A stretch of 64,000 nt of DNA from contig NZ_WSTC01000023.1 in assembly GCF_009789195.1 (NCBI RefSeq), positions 1 to 64,000 on the forward strand, given 5' to 3'. The DNA is from Paenibacillus sp. MMS18-CY102. GTDB lineage: Bacteria; Bacillota; Bacilli; Paenibacillales; Paenibacillaceae. How positions within the stretch are numbered: the first letter of the stretch is position 1; each line of letters starts with the position of its first letter. Positions 26,856 through 35,782 of this stretch are shown piece after piece. A model generated the notes under the pieces. That model was not told the origin of the DNA. It saw nothing but the letters and a program-made list of their open reading frames with translations, and searched no databases. Made by a program: the position numbers and the translations under genes.

Positions 26856-27090
26856 AGAGCTTGAACAAAAAGTGATTGGCATGTTAACAGAGCTGCTTAA
26901 ACTTCCAGCAGCCACAATTGAGACGGAGGCCAACCTTACCGCAGACCTTGGGATGGATTCGATCCAATTCCTCGACATGTTGGCAAACCTAGAGGAGCAA
27001 TTCGGTTTTGAGCTGGATGTTGATGATATGCACCCCGAACGGTTCCAATCCGTACAGGCGATCGTTCACTTCCTTCAAGGGAGAGAATGA
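26836..27090 (+). CDS. Third free acyl carrier protein
   Basis: 84 aa, with phosphopantetheine serine Ser42 in ADLGMDSIQFLDML and the acidic DDMHPERF loop. RBS GGAGTGGG lies inside the ligase gene, and both ends overlap neighbouring genes. It is the likely partner of the ligase at 25272 or of the PaaK-like enzyme at 27087. Confidence 0.82.
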   Translation: MQQTTDKELEQKVIGMLTELLKLPAATIETEANLTADLGMDSIQFLDMLANLEEQFGFELDVDDMHPERFQSVQAIVHFLQGRE

Positions 27091-28232
27091 ACATGGCGTC
27101 GTCACCGGCTTCCTTAGAGGAAAGGCTGCAAAATCTTGTGCAAGAGCTTGTTGGTCATTATCCCTTTTACAAAGAACTGGACAAGAGGCCTTCGCAGTTT
27201 CTTGATCTGCCTGTCATCGATAAACGGATGATCAATGACAACCGCGAGCGATTTACCCGGGAGATGGCTGAGCCGTTAGTCGAATCGTTCACTTCGGGAA
27301 GCACGGGAATCCCGTTCCGCTGTATCAAAACCGTACAAGAGCAAGCCGTGCTATCGATGGCGATCCAGCGCCAACGTCTCCAGTGGGGTCTTCCGCTACG
27401 GTACCGTTCAGTGCTGCTGGGAAACTCTCTTTTTGCAGAACCGCGGATGGTTTCCTCCTTCGCACATCAGATCGAGAAGAACTCCCCCCATATGATACAA
27501 GGGCGCAGCTCCGGGCTTCATTTGATCGCTTGCCATATGGCTGACAAAGGGATGAAAGTGCCGGATACGCTGAAATTCGTTCAAAATTGGGGGGAGCTTA
27601 TTCAGCCGCTTCAACGCCAGAAGATCGAAGACGTATTCGGTGTGCCGTTGCTAGACTACTATGGCATGGAGGAAATCTGGTTAATTGCATTCTCGAATAA
27701 AGAGAAGCAATTGCAAATCAACGAGCAATGCGTGTATGTGGAGGTGCTGGATCCTGAAACTGGACAGCCCCTTCCAGAAGGGGAAGCTGGTGATCTTATC
27801 GTCACGTCATTCGTGATGAAAAGCACGCCGTTCGTGCGGTATCGAACAGGCGATCTGGGCCGATTACGGCGAGATGCACAGAACAATCTGATTGTGGAGC
27901 TATTGCCATTCCGCGGCTCCCAAATCATACTGCCTGACCGTTCAATATCGCCGTCGATATTCCGCTATCTCGACCAGTTTTATAAGCAGCTGGCAGATGC
28001 TTCGGGCATGAAACAGTTTCAGATGGTGCAAGAAACGATGACTTCCTTCCGGCTGCGCATCGTTGCAGATGAAGCCCGGGATGAGGTGTTGGCGGAATCG
28101 GCCAGCATGCTTGGGAAACTCTTGAAACAGTGCCTTCTGGCCGATGTGAGCATTGTAATCGAACGCGTTCCCGTTATCCCGCCGCATCCGGTAAGCGGAA
28201 AGTTTCAACCGTTCGTCAGCTTGGTATCTTAA
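27087..28232 (+). CDS. PaaK/CapK-like adenylate-forming enzyme
   Basis: 381 aa. It has ESFTSGSTGIPFRC (substrate-AMP P-loop), LLDYYGMEEIWLIAF and TPFVRYRTGDLGRL, the set seen in phenylacetate-CoA ligase-like (PaaK/CapK) enzymes. It activates an aryl or amino acid as an adenylate and passes it to CoA or a carrier. Start ATG 27087 overlaps the carrier stop (ATGA). ATG 27093 is an alternative with better spacing from GGGAG. It is the third ligase of the operon, so at least three distinct acids seem to be activated. Confidence 0.82.
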   Translation: MNMASSPASLEERLQNLVQELVGHYPFYKELDKRPSQFLDLPVIDKRMINDNRERFTREMAEPLVESFTSGSTGIPFRCIKTVQEQAVLSMAIQRQRLQWGLPLRYRSVLLGNSLFAEPRMVSSFAHQIEKNSPHMIQGRSSGLHLIACHMADKGMKVPDTLKFVQNWGELIQPLQRQKIEDVFGVPLLDYYGMEEIWLIAFSNKEKQLQINEQCVYVEVLDPETGQPLPEGEAGDLIVTSFVMKSTPFVRYRTGDLGRLRRDAQNNLIVELLPFRGSQIILPDRSISPSIFRYLDQFYKQLADASGMKQFQMVQETMTSFRLRIVADEARDEVLAESASMLGKLLKQCLLADVSIVIERVPVIPPHPVSGKFQPFVSLVS

Positions 28233-28258
28233 CGGATGGCACGAAAGGGACGATGAGG

Positions 28259-29215
28259 ATGAAAAGGGTAACCCCTGACGACGTAATTAAGCTAGCAGCG
28301 ATGGAATGTGCGGCGTCGTGCATCACGACAGCTCTTCATATGCACGGCTGCGATTACCGGTATTTTTTGCTCGGCTACTGGAATTTGACATATTTCTCGG
28401 GGACGTTGATGTCTGGCAAACATGTTCGCCATCTCGATCTGGAATCCGTCTTCGGTGTTCAAAAAACGTTGCATGCTGGATCCCCTGATGACCTGCGCGG
28501 AGCGTTGAAGGAACAGGCGATCATGCTCATGTTATGCCATGCCTCTAAGCTGCAATTTTTCCCGAAAAATCAGCTGTCGCTAGAGTCAGAAGGCTTCCAG
28601 CATTATATTCTTATCTACGGCTACGACGTGGAGTCTGGGCAGTTCTTGATTATTGATCCGATCGCTGATTATATCGGCAGGATGACGGATGAGGAGTTAT
28701 ATGCGTGCAGCGTACGTAAAGACCTTCGGTTTTATAGCTTGGTGTTCCCGCTGCATGCGAAGCAAACCAATCATTACGATGTCATTCGACAGGAGACGGA
28801 GCGCAATCTCGCCAGCTATATGAAGGATGAAACGAACGATGGCGGCAATGCGATCAGCCAGTTCAGCTCAGACTTAGCGGGTATAGCTGAGCGTCCTGCT
28901 GAGGAACGGAATGCCTGGATCGAACGGAACAACATCTCCATTTCCTCTATTATTAAGAGCAGGGCTTTAATCGGGGAAATTTATCGGTCGTTCCAGTTAT
29001 TAGAGGAAGAGGGACCGGATCAGCAAACAGGCTCGATCGAACAAATTATTAAACTATGGACGACGGTCAATTTTCTAATGCTTAAATTTAAACGAAGCCC
29101 GGCGAATGCGAGCCTAATAGTTTCACTTCGGCAAAAGTTAGAGGCGGTGAAGGCAGCAGAGGCCGAACTGCTCGATTTTCTGCGTCAGAAAGGGCGGGAA
29201 CAGTGTGAAGTATAA
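28259..29215 (+). CDS. BtrH-like papain-fold protein, probable second acyl/aminoacyltransferase
   Basis: 318 aa. The N-terminus has AMECAASCITTALH (candidate nucleophile Cys17 or Cys21), then GFQHYILIYGYD (His) and FLIIDPIADYIG (Asp). This is the Cys-His-Asp order of papain-like and BtrH N-terminal domains. The C-terminal 130 residues are helical. It is only distantly like the AsbE-like protein at 19280. ATG 28259 is chosen (AAAGGGA 8 bases upstream); the longer frame to 28130 lies inside the PaaK-like gene. It overlaps asbF by 11 bases. Role inferred as a condensing enzyme in the same pathway. Confidence 0.68.
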   Translation: MKRVTPDDVIKLAAMECAASCITTALHMHGCDYRYFLLGYWNLTYFSGTLMSGKHVRHLDLESVFGVQKTLHAGSPDDLRGALKEQAIMLMLCHASKLQFFPKNQLSLESEGFQHYILIYGYDVESGQFLIIDPIADYIGRMTDEELYACSVRKDLRFYSLVFPLHAKQTNHYDVIRQETERNLASYMKDETNDGGNAISQFSSDLAGIAERPAEERNAWIERNNISISSIIKSRALIGEIYRSFQLLEEEGPDQQTGSIEQIIKLWTTVNFLMLKFKRSPANASLIVSLRQKLEAVKAAEAELLDFLRQKGREQCEV

Positions 29216-30068
29216 CCTGTGTACGATTTCCTTTCGCCATCAGCTTGTTTCATTGCGTGAACTCATTCAATTCGCACATAAGACAGGCTACTCTGGCATC
29301 GAGCTATGGGGGGTTCATGCCCGTTCGCTTATCCGTCACGATCCGATTGGACTTGCGAGATTGGTGCCGCAGATGCACCGCAATCAAATCGAAGTGGGCA
29401 TGATCAGCGATTACCTGGACTTGCTGTCACCGAGTGGGTTCGAAGGGCAAGAAGCCAAGTGGAAGGAGCTTGTTAGCCTTGCCCGGCTGTTTCGAACGGA
29501 CAAGCTGCGCATTTTTGCTGGCAATCAGGCTAGTGCAGCGGCATCCAGAGAAAGCTGGGAGCAATGCATGGCCAAGCTGCGCCATCTGGCGGACATTTCT
29601 TCGGAATATGGCGTCTATCTGATCATTGAAACTCACCCGATGACTTATGCCGATTGTATGCCGTCCATCCTTCGATTGCTGGAGGATACCGATCACCCGT
29701 ATATTCGGCTTAATTTGGATTTCCTTCATATGTGGGAAGCAGGCTGCACGCCTGAGGAAGCGTATCGGCAATTGAAGCCATGGACCCATCATTTTCATTT
29801 CAAAAATGTTCGCGACCGTGACAACTTGGGCGTTTTCGCACCAGACAATGTGTATTCTCCGAGCGGGCATCGAAACGGCATCGTTTCTTTAGCCAATGGC
29901 GTACTGCCATATGCCGATATTGTCCAAATGCTTGAGCAAGAGCAAACGCCATTGGCCGCCTCCATCGAATGGTTCGGGGATGACCCATACCAACAGCTGA
30001 AAGAGGAAATGATGTGGCTTAAGCAGGTGGAGGAAGCGCGCAGGAGAGATGCTGTTCGAATTGGATAA
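29205..30068 (+). CDS. asbF: 3-dehydroshikimate dehydratase (AsbF-like)
   Basis: This 287-aa TIM-barrel protein of the xylose-isomerase/AP-endonuclease 2 fold opens with LCTISFRHQLVSL and continues with GIELWGVHAR and GMISDYLDL, very close to B. anthracis AsbF. The metal-binding residues are in place: Glu142 (IIETHP), Asp172 (LDFLHMWEAG), His198 (HHFHFKN) and Glu255 (IEWFG). AsbF converts 3-dehydroshikimate to 3,4-dihydroxybenzoate using a divalent metal. It is the last gene of the operon, GTG start overlapping the previous gene. It supplies the substrate for the AsbC-like ligase. Confidence 0.88.
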   Translation: MKYNLCTISFRHQLVSLRELIQFAHKTGYSGIELWGVHARSLIRHDPIGLARLVPQMHRNQIEVGMISDYLDLLSPSGFEGQEAKWKELVSLARLFRTDKLRIFAGNQASAAASRESWEQCMAKLRHLADISSEYGVYLIIETHPMTYADCMPSILRLLEDTDHPYIRLNLDFLHMWEAGCTPEEAYRQLKPWTHHFHFKNVRDRDNLGVFAPDNVYSPSGHRNGIVSLANGVLPYADIVQMLEQEQTPLAASIEWFGDDPYQQLKEEMMWLKQVEEARRRDAVRIG

Positions 30069-30277
30069 GTTATTGCAGTTCATGCAATGAGAGACGAGCC
30101 AGATGCTACAGGATGTGCCTATAACGTAGAAAACCGGCTTTCCCATTGCGCACGCACAATACAATGACAGCTGATCATTTCCGCGCTCGCTTTGTTTGTA
30201 TTGTACGAACTGCAATGGGGTGGCTGCAGCATGCAAAAGTAGTAGTCGCCTCCGGCGTCGATACTCTCTCAATATCC

Positions 30278-30310
30278 AAAGAAGCAGGTATCGATGATGC
30301 CTGCTTCTTT
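30278..30310 (+). terminator. Terminator downstream of asb-like operon
   Basis: Perfect 11-bp stem AAAGAAGCAGG / CCTGCTTCTTT followed by CAATTTATAG. It lies about 210 bases past asbF. The 30069-30277 stretch shows no gene. Confidence 0.7.
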
Positions 30311-30320
30311 CAATTTATAG

Positions 30321-31294
30321 GAACTTTTAATTTTAATTTATAGGACTTTTGCTTGCACGCCACTTGCTAGCGCAACACCAGCTCCAGTTTTGTCAGAAAG
30401 CTTATTGGATGCCAGTATCCAAGCGCTTCAAGTAAGCCCGGCCAGGACACTGTTCGTGGATAAAACAAAACGGCTAATTCAAATTCTTGATCTGCAGACG
30501 GGCAAGATGATTTGGACGAAATCATTTGATGCATTATATGATTGCCAGGTTCTCAAACATCCAACGAAAATTGTGGTCCTTATGAAAAAGAATAATAAGC
30601 CGACAACCAGCAACTACAATGGTCCGCTGCCCGTCCGCAGGATAAAGAGAGAATAGCTGTTGTCAATGACGATCATTTGCTCATCTATCAATACCCCTGG
30701 AAGCAACCGATTCTTGATGTAACACTTGCATTGCCTACAGATAAGAAATACGAGAGCGTTTCGCTTCAAGATTTCGACCTTCAATCCCTTTATGCTGTGA
30801 TCAAATATAATGGGAGCAGCCTCGTACAATCGAAGGATTATTATAAAGTGGTAGATCTAGCAACGAAAAAAGTAAACGTAATCCCGATAGCGTGGAACAT
30901 GAGGAGCCAATATACATTGGAAGGAACGGAACTAGTTGTTAATACGTCAAGTATAAGCGGGACCCCTTTTGGAATCAGCACGAATGTAGAACTAACCATT
31001 TATTCACGGTATAACTTAAAAACAAACAGCGCTGATTTTAAAATAAACAATATATTTGCCAATGCAGAGTCCAACTGGGCATCCAGTTACTTCGACGGCC
31101 ATCTCATCCTAACGGATACGGAACAAAAGCAATTCGTTCTTCTTCAAGCAAAAGGGCAGCTTATCCAATCAAGGCCTGCGAGGGCAGGGGATATGTACAG
31201 CAGATTAGTCGGATACGATAACGGGCTTGCCTATACGTTAGTTTGGGCTAATGATAAAGTTAAACTCATCGAAGAGGATATGAAAACAAGCTAG
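30321..31294 (+). pseudogene. Frameshifted, 5'-truncated gene of unknown function
   Basis: One frame runs from 30321 to 30656, with no ATG and only a TTG at 30390. A second frame from about 30640 to 31294 continues smoothly (DKERIAVVNDDHLLIYQYPW). A single indel near 30630-30650 would join them into one protein of about 320 residues. The N-terminal reading ACTPLASATPAPVL looks like the end of a lipoprotein or signal peptide. The body is beta-rich (LDLQTGKMIW, as in WD/PQQ-type propellers). The intact part 30677-31294 could still be translated. Family not recognised. Confidence 0.55.
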
Positions 31295-31316
31295 CACCGA
31301 TCCGGTGCTAGCTTGT
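31286..31316. terminator. Bidirectional terminator between pseudogene and chitinase
   Basis: Perfect 14-bp arms (ACAAGCTAGCACCG and its complement) with a 3-base loop. It overlaps the end of the + strand pseudogene and lies 17 bases beyond the end of the - strand chitinase gene. Confidence 0.8.
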
Positions 31317-31332
31317 TTGTTGTCGCAGCAAG

Positions 31333-33078
31333 TTAAGGCATGTTGACCAAGAACGGTTTCACCGTATTCGCAAGATTGTAACCGCTGGATGCATCCCAGT
31401 TCACGGACCAAGTCATCGCGCCGCGGATGTCTGGATATTTGGCTACAGGCTTATAGGAACCGCAGTTGTTGCCCGTCGCCAAACAGCCTAGCGCTTGGTT
31501 GACGACAGCCGGGCTCACATAACCGCCGCCAGCAGCAGACGATGTTGCAGGAACGCCGACGCCTAGTTGCGAAGGAGCAACCCATTGCAATGTCAGGTCA
31601 GAGAGGGCGGTTAAGAAGTCAACCGTTCCTTGCGAGTAGCATTTGCCATCGCGGCCGAGCATACAGCCTGAGTTGTAGTACTGCACATTGATGACCGTCG
31701 TAATGTCTTTCAGGTTGGCGTAGAGCTGCATGTAGGCAGAGGTTTGGTACTGCATATCAATTGTTTGCGGAGCCATTGTAAGAATAAAGTTCGGCCCGAC
31801 TTTCTGTTGAAGCTGGCGAACGGCAGAAGTGACGTTGGCCACGTTCAAGCCATTCTCAAGATCAATATCGATGCCGTCAAACCCGAATTGGGTAATGAGA
31901 CCATACATGCTGTTTACGAAGTTATTCACATTCGGAGAAGCGCTTCCGAGATTGACGTTGCCTTTCTCGCCGCCAATGGACAAAATGACTTTTTTGCCTT
32001 GCGCACGCTTCTGGCTAATATCGCTAATGAGGTTCGCGTTCGTATAGCCCCCGAGCGCTGCAGACAAGCCGGAATCTACGCCAAACGTAACGCCGCCTGG
32101 ATTGTTCACGTCCATCTCAGCGAACGATACGACGATAATATCGTATTGGCTTGGAACTGCACTAAGGCGTAAATTCGTTGCACCGTTCACGAAATTTTGC
32201 CAATAGCCGGTAAGCGTATGCTTCGGCAGGTTTCCATTGCCGCCTGGATCAGTAGGTCCCGTTACGACGCTTACAGCACTGCTCGCGGCAGACACATTGC
32301 CAGCAGCATCCTTCGCTTTAACCGTGAAGCTGTAAGCAGTTGAAGCAGAAAGTCCTGTAATTACAGCGGATGTCCCGGATACGGAAGCGGTGAGCGTAGA
32401 GCCCCTAAAGACATCATAGCCCGTTACGCCAACATTATCGGTCGAAGCATTCCAAGCTAAAGTTACGCTAATCGATGTTGTGCTAGTTGAATGCAGGTTT
32501 GCGGGGACGGAAGGAGGAGTTAGGTCAATTGTCGGAGGTTGAGTTGTCGCCGAAACCGCGCTGCTGGCAGCGGAGAGATTGCCAGCGGCATCCTTTGCTT
32601 TGACCGTGAAAGAATACGAGGTGCTGGCTGCCAATCCCGTGTTGGTGTAGGAAAGCATACCGTTCGCCGTACTTCCTACGAGTGTAGTTCCACGGTAAAC
32701 GTTATAGCCAGCTACTGCGACGTTATCTGTGGACGCATTCCAAGCTAGTGTAATGCTGGCAGAGGTTGTGGCTGTAACATGCAAGTTCGTTGGAACGGTT
32801 GGAGCGGTCACATCACCGCCTCCACCGCCTTGAACCGGTCCCCATAAAGCTGGCACAATTGGCGGTTCCCATCCAACAAGTGAAGTATGGGCTTGAATAC
32901 ATTTGTATGTTGAGCCATTATAAGTGACCGTGTCGTTGGTTGCGTAAGACACATTGGGCGCCCAAGCGCCCCGGTCTGCAGCGGAAGCGGCGGATGGAAT
33001 GAGTGCGAGCAGCATTGCGAAGGACAGTACAACCGTTAATAACGTGCGCATGAAACGGTAATCGTGAGCCTTTTTCAT
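31333..33078 (-). CDS. Secreted GH18 chitinase with CBM5/12 and two FnIII domains
   Basis: 581 aa. Signal peptide (about 1-33, ending SAASA), a CBM5/12-type chitin-binding domain (about 34-82, WAPNVSYATNDTVTYNG), two fibronectin III domains (about 93-180 and 187-274), then a GH18 catalytic barrel from about 285. The catalytic signature FDGIDIDLENG carries DxxDxDxE, with the glutamate as acid. It resembles ChiD-type chitinases of Bacillus/Paenibacillus and would hydrolyse chitin outside the cell. AGGAGG precedes the start by 8 bases. It is a single-gene unit on the - strand. Confidence 0.93.
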   Translation of the reverse strand: MKKAHDYRFMRTLLTVVLSFAMLLALIPSAASAADRGAWAPNVSYATNDTVTYNGSTYKCIQAHTSLVGWEPPIVPALWGPVQGGGGGDVTAPTVPTNLHVTATTSASITLAWNASTDNVAVAGYNVYRGTTLVGSTANGMLSYTNTGLAASTSYSFTVKAKDAAGNLSAASSAVSATTQPPTIDLTPPSVPANLHSTSTTSISVTLAWNASTDNVGVTGYDVFRGSTLTASVSGTSAVITGLSASTAYSFTVKAKDAAGNVSAASSAVSVVTGPTDPGGNGNLPKHTLTGYWQNFVNGATNLRLSAVPSQYDIIVVSFAEMDVNNPGGVTFGVDSGLSAALGGYTNANLISDISQKRAQGKKVILSIGGEKGNVNLGSASPNVNNFVNSMYGLITQFGFDGIDIDLENGLNVANVTSAVRQLQQKVGPNFILTMAPQTIDMQYQTSAYMQLYANLKDITTVINVQYYNSGCMLGRDGKCYSQGTVDFLTALSDLTLQWVAPSQLGVGVPATSSAAGGGYVSPAVVNQALGCLATGNNCGSYKPVAKYPDIRGAMTWSVNWDASSGYNLANTVKPFLVNMP

Positions 33079-33325
33079 TAATTAATCCTCCTGTCATCGA
33101 TTGGATTTGTGCTTGCGGATATATTATCAAATGGTAAAGACTAGCTCTCAAGAGGAAAAATATCTCATTCAGGGATACAATTTATTCATCCAGTGACGCG
33201 CTAGATTTACTGTACTTTCGTGAAGGGCAAGGTGACGTAGCAATCATTCGGGGAACCAAGTAAGATGGACATAGAATCCGGACATTCAACAGCCATTAAG
33301 GGTTATATAAAGGAGCGAATTCGGC

Positions 33326-34078
33326 ATGAGCATAAAGGGCCAACAGCAGCACGCAATGATTACTGGAGCTGGTGCCGGTATCGGGAGGCAATTAGCGTTA
33401 GCTTACGTACAGCAAGGAGCAACGGTCATTCTAATTGACAAGCAAGAAGAGGCGTTGCATGAGACAGCCGAGCTTGTTCGCCAATCGGGTGTTGATCCGC
33501 TATGGAGGACAGTGGATTTAAGCGATGCGAACGCCATAATTGGCTGTTTCAATTGGATCGAAGAGAGTGTGGGGAAACTAGATATTTTGATCAATAACGC
33601 TGGTTTCGGCATCACCAAGCCAATATTCGACCTGACGATTGAAGAATGGGACAGCGTCATCCATACGAATTTGCGCGGAACATTCCTATGCGCGAGAGAA
33701 GCAGCCAAACTGATGAAGAAGGGCGGGTCCGGCGTTATCGTGAACATGGCATCGACGCGCGCACTGATGTCAGAGCCGAACACAGAGGCCTACTCGGCTT
33801 CCAAAGGCGGCATTCTCGCCTTGACGCATGCGCTGGCTCTTTCCCTCGGGCCAGACCGCATTCGCGTGAACGCCATTAGTCCGGGTTGGATTGAAACGGG
33901 CAATTATAGCGCTTTGAAAAAAAGTGACCATGAGCAGCATCCTTCCCAACGTGTAGGAAAGCCGGAGGATATCGTACGAGCATGCTTCTACCTGACGGAT
34001 CCGGACAATGATTTTGTCACTGGAATGAATCTGGTTGTTGACGGGGGAATGACGCGGAAAATGATTTACGAGGAGTAG
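33326..34078 (+). CDS. Classical SDR oxidoreductase
   Basis: This 250-aa short-chain dehydrogenase/reductase has cofactor motif TGAGAGIGR, NNAGFG, and catalytic Ser plus YSASKGG (YxxxK). The C-terminus VTGMNLVVDGGM is typical of glucose-1-dehydrogenase / 3-oxoacyl-ACP reductase-like members. An aspartate after beta-2 (LIDKQEE) suggests NAD preference. RBS AAAGGAGCG. It stands alone with its own terminator; the substrate is unknown. Confidence 0.88.
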   Translation: MSIKGQQQHAMITGAGAGIGRQLALAYVQQGATVILIDKQEEALHETAELVRQSGVDPLWRTVDLSDANAIIGCFNWIEESVGKLDILINNAGFGITKPIFDLTIEEWDSVIHTNLRGTFLCAREAAKLMKKGGSGVIVNMASTRALMSEPNTEAYSASKGGILALTHALALSLGPDRIRVNAISPGWIETGNYSALKKSDHEQHPSQRVGKPEDIVRACFYLTDPDNDFVTGMNLVVDGGMTRKMIYEE

Positions 34079-34095
34079 GGAGAAGTCAAAAAAAC

Positions 34096-34138
34096 AGGGA
34101 AAAATTCAGGTGCGTATTCCTGGATTTTCCCTATTTTT
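34096..34138 (+). terminator. Terminator of SDR gene
   Basis: Long imperfect stem AGGGAAAAATTCAGG / CCTGGATTTTCCCT followed by ATTTTTAT. Confidence 0.8.
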
Positions 34139-34248
34139 ATTTAGAATACATTCCCAATTAATTATTTCCGTATGAGTGAAAGTCTATTACAATAAAAATA
34201 GAAATGCGTATAAAAACCACATTCCATATACATACATGGGAGCTGAAA

Positions 34249-34860
34249 ATGCTAAATATGATTAAAGAATCTATTTATTTTTCAATTGGTTTTGAAGATG
34301 TCGATTGGCGAAACGAAGAAGAAGTTGTTCAAAGAAATGCATTTATCAAATCATTTACCGCGCCATTTAACATCAAATGCGGGTTTGCTGGCCAAGGCAT
34401 GATCGCATTCGACCATCCTCAGATTGATCATTTTCTTGATGCGCTTGAGCAATATGTGCATGAGAACAAGGTGGTTATTGACAATAATTGCGCCTATGCA
34501 CAGGATTATGAGGGAGATTCAGAATGGTATAAATATTTGCCCGTTAAGTCAATAGACACGGACTATAATGGGGAAATTATAAGCTGTAATGCAGCAAACA
34601 TTTCTCCCAAACTGAATGTCAGCAGTGGCGCTTCTGCATATCCTTTTGTTTCGGATAAATTTATGAGGGTTGTACAAGAAAATAATCTTACAGGGCTTGA
34701 ATTTTTATGGTGCAAAGATATTGGGAGGTTTGCCCCTCATCAACAATGGCATATGGCCATTGTAACTGAATTTATTGGGAGAGGGCTTGATGATCCGTGG
34801 TTAAATGTAGATTCCCCTAATTTAATTTGGCGGATCACATCAAATATCCTAGGCCATTAG
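34249..34860 (+). CDS. Hypothetical protein, immunity-like neighbourhood
   Basis: 203 aa, soluble, acidic, no signal peptide. I chose ATG 34249 (GGGAG 6 bases upstream) over ATG 34204. No family is recognised. The following ORFs (a frameshifted ORF, a SUKH protein and another hypothetical) look like immunity proteins of polymorphic-toxin systems, so this may be one as well; that is inference from context. Confidence 0.55.
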   Translation: MLNMIKESIYFSIGFEDVDWRNEEEVVQRNAFIKSFTAPFNIKCGFAGQGMIAFDHPQIDHFLDALEQYVHENKVVIDNNCAYAQDYEGDSEWYKYLPVKSIDTDYNGEIISCNAANISPKLNVSSGASAYPFVSDKFMRVVQENNLTGLEFLWCKDIGRFAPHQQWHMAIVTEFIGRGLDDPWLNVDSPNLIWRITSNILGH

Positions 34861-35165
34861 GCCGGATCGGTGTAACGAGGTTCTCGGCAAATTGTTTAGA
34901 TCCAGATGTTGCGTTGCCGCAGCGATTAAACAGATATCTTTCATTATGCGACGCCAAGTTATTTCATATCTGTCATTATGAAAGATTTCTCCGAAGATAT
35001 CTGCCGAAAACTGATTTTGCTTTTGGATATTTTCCAGGTTGGCAAGGCTTCTATATCAGTAAAAAAGCAAAGGATATACTTTTAAATAACCGTTTAATCG
35101 AGGAACAGGATCGCCTGACGCCAGTCGTTATATTAGATGATTTGCCAGAAGGGGAGCTCAGTTAG
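34827..35165 (+). pseudogene. Frameshifted fragment, probably upstream part of the SUKH gene
   Basis: The reading encodes about 112 aa, including FYISKKAKDILLNNRLIEEQ, a pattern I associate with DUF1629/Imm11-type immunity domains. It ends at TAG 35163, but another frame opens at 35141 and reads on without a stop (LDGIAPSPEFYYGIRHYIG...) into the SUKH ORF at 35306. A single indel at 35141-35165 would fuse the two. There is no convincing start codon or ribosome binding site at 34827, so the 5' end may also be damaged. Confidence 0.5.
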
Positions 35166-35305
35166 ATGGCATTGCGCCTTCCCCTGAGTTTTATTACGGG
35201 ATCCGGCATTATATTGGGAGCATATCGTTTACTGACCTCCAAGCGCTTCATCAACAAGAGTGGGAAGCTTATAAGCAAATAAGCAAACCACCGAAGAAAA
35301 TATCG

Positions 35306-35734
35306 ATGAATCAAGCTTTGGCGCTTGTAAACAGTGAGAAGAGGCGAAGGCGGGAAGACTTTTGCAAACGGCTTAGTAAAAAAGAGCTGAACGACAACAA
35401 CTTTCATATTCCAACAAATTGGATCGAGCTTTTAAAGAAAACGAATGGAGGATGCCTTAGTACAGAATGTGAACTCGTTCCTCTCAATGATATTCAAACT
35501 TTCACGAGGGAGAAACTTAAGGAAGGGAAAGGCTTTGACGAGGAATACTCTGACAATAGAATTTCCATAGCAGTCAGAGGCGATGGCGATTGGTATGATC
35601 TTGTGCTGATTGATGATTACAGCTGTGACTGCCCGGTGTTTCAAGTGACTCACGAAGGCGGAGGTATACTGCGTGAATGGGAAAATATCGCATCGTTTAT
35701 TTACGATATGATCGTGGAAGAGGTAGAATCATGA
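35306..35734 (+). CDS. SMI1/KNR4 (SUKH) family protein
   Basis: 142 aa from ATG 35306. It carries the SUKH core: FHIPTNWIELLKKTNGGCLS, then FTREKLKEGKGFDEEY, ISIAVRGDGDWYDLVLID and REWENIASFIYDMI. SUKH proteins are common immunity proteins against bacterial toxins. The frame is open upstream to 35141 and has no good ribosome binding site at 35306. It may therefore be the C-terminal half of a larger protein disrupted near 35150. Confidence 0.7.
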   Translation: MNQALALVNSEKRRRREDFCKRLSKKELNDNNFHIPTNWIELLKKTNGGCLSTECELVPLNDIQTFTREKLKEGKGFDEEYSDNRISIAVRGDGDWYDLVLIDDYSCDCPVFQVTHEGGGILREWENIASFIYDMIVEEVES

Positions 35735-35782
35735 TCAAGCACAGTTACAAACAATCGAACATAAAGAAGGACAAAAGCTACG

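Noticed and set aside
19280-30068. Butirosin-type aminoglycoside cluster
   Set aside because: BtrH-like proteins, carriers and a glycosyltransferase occur, but there is no 2-deoxystreptamine gene (BtrC-like) and AsbF/AsbC/AsbD point to a catechol acid instead.
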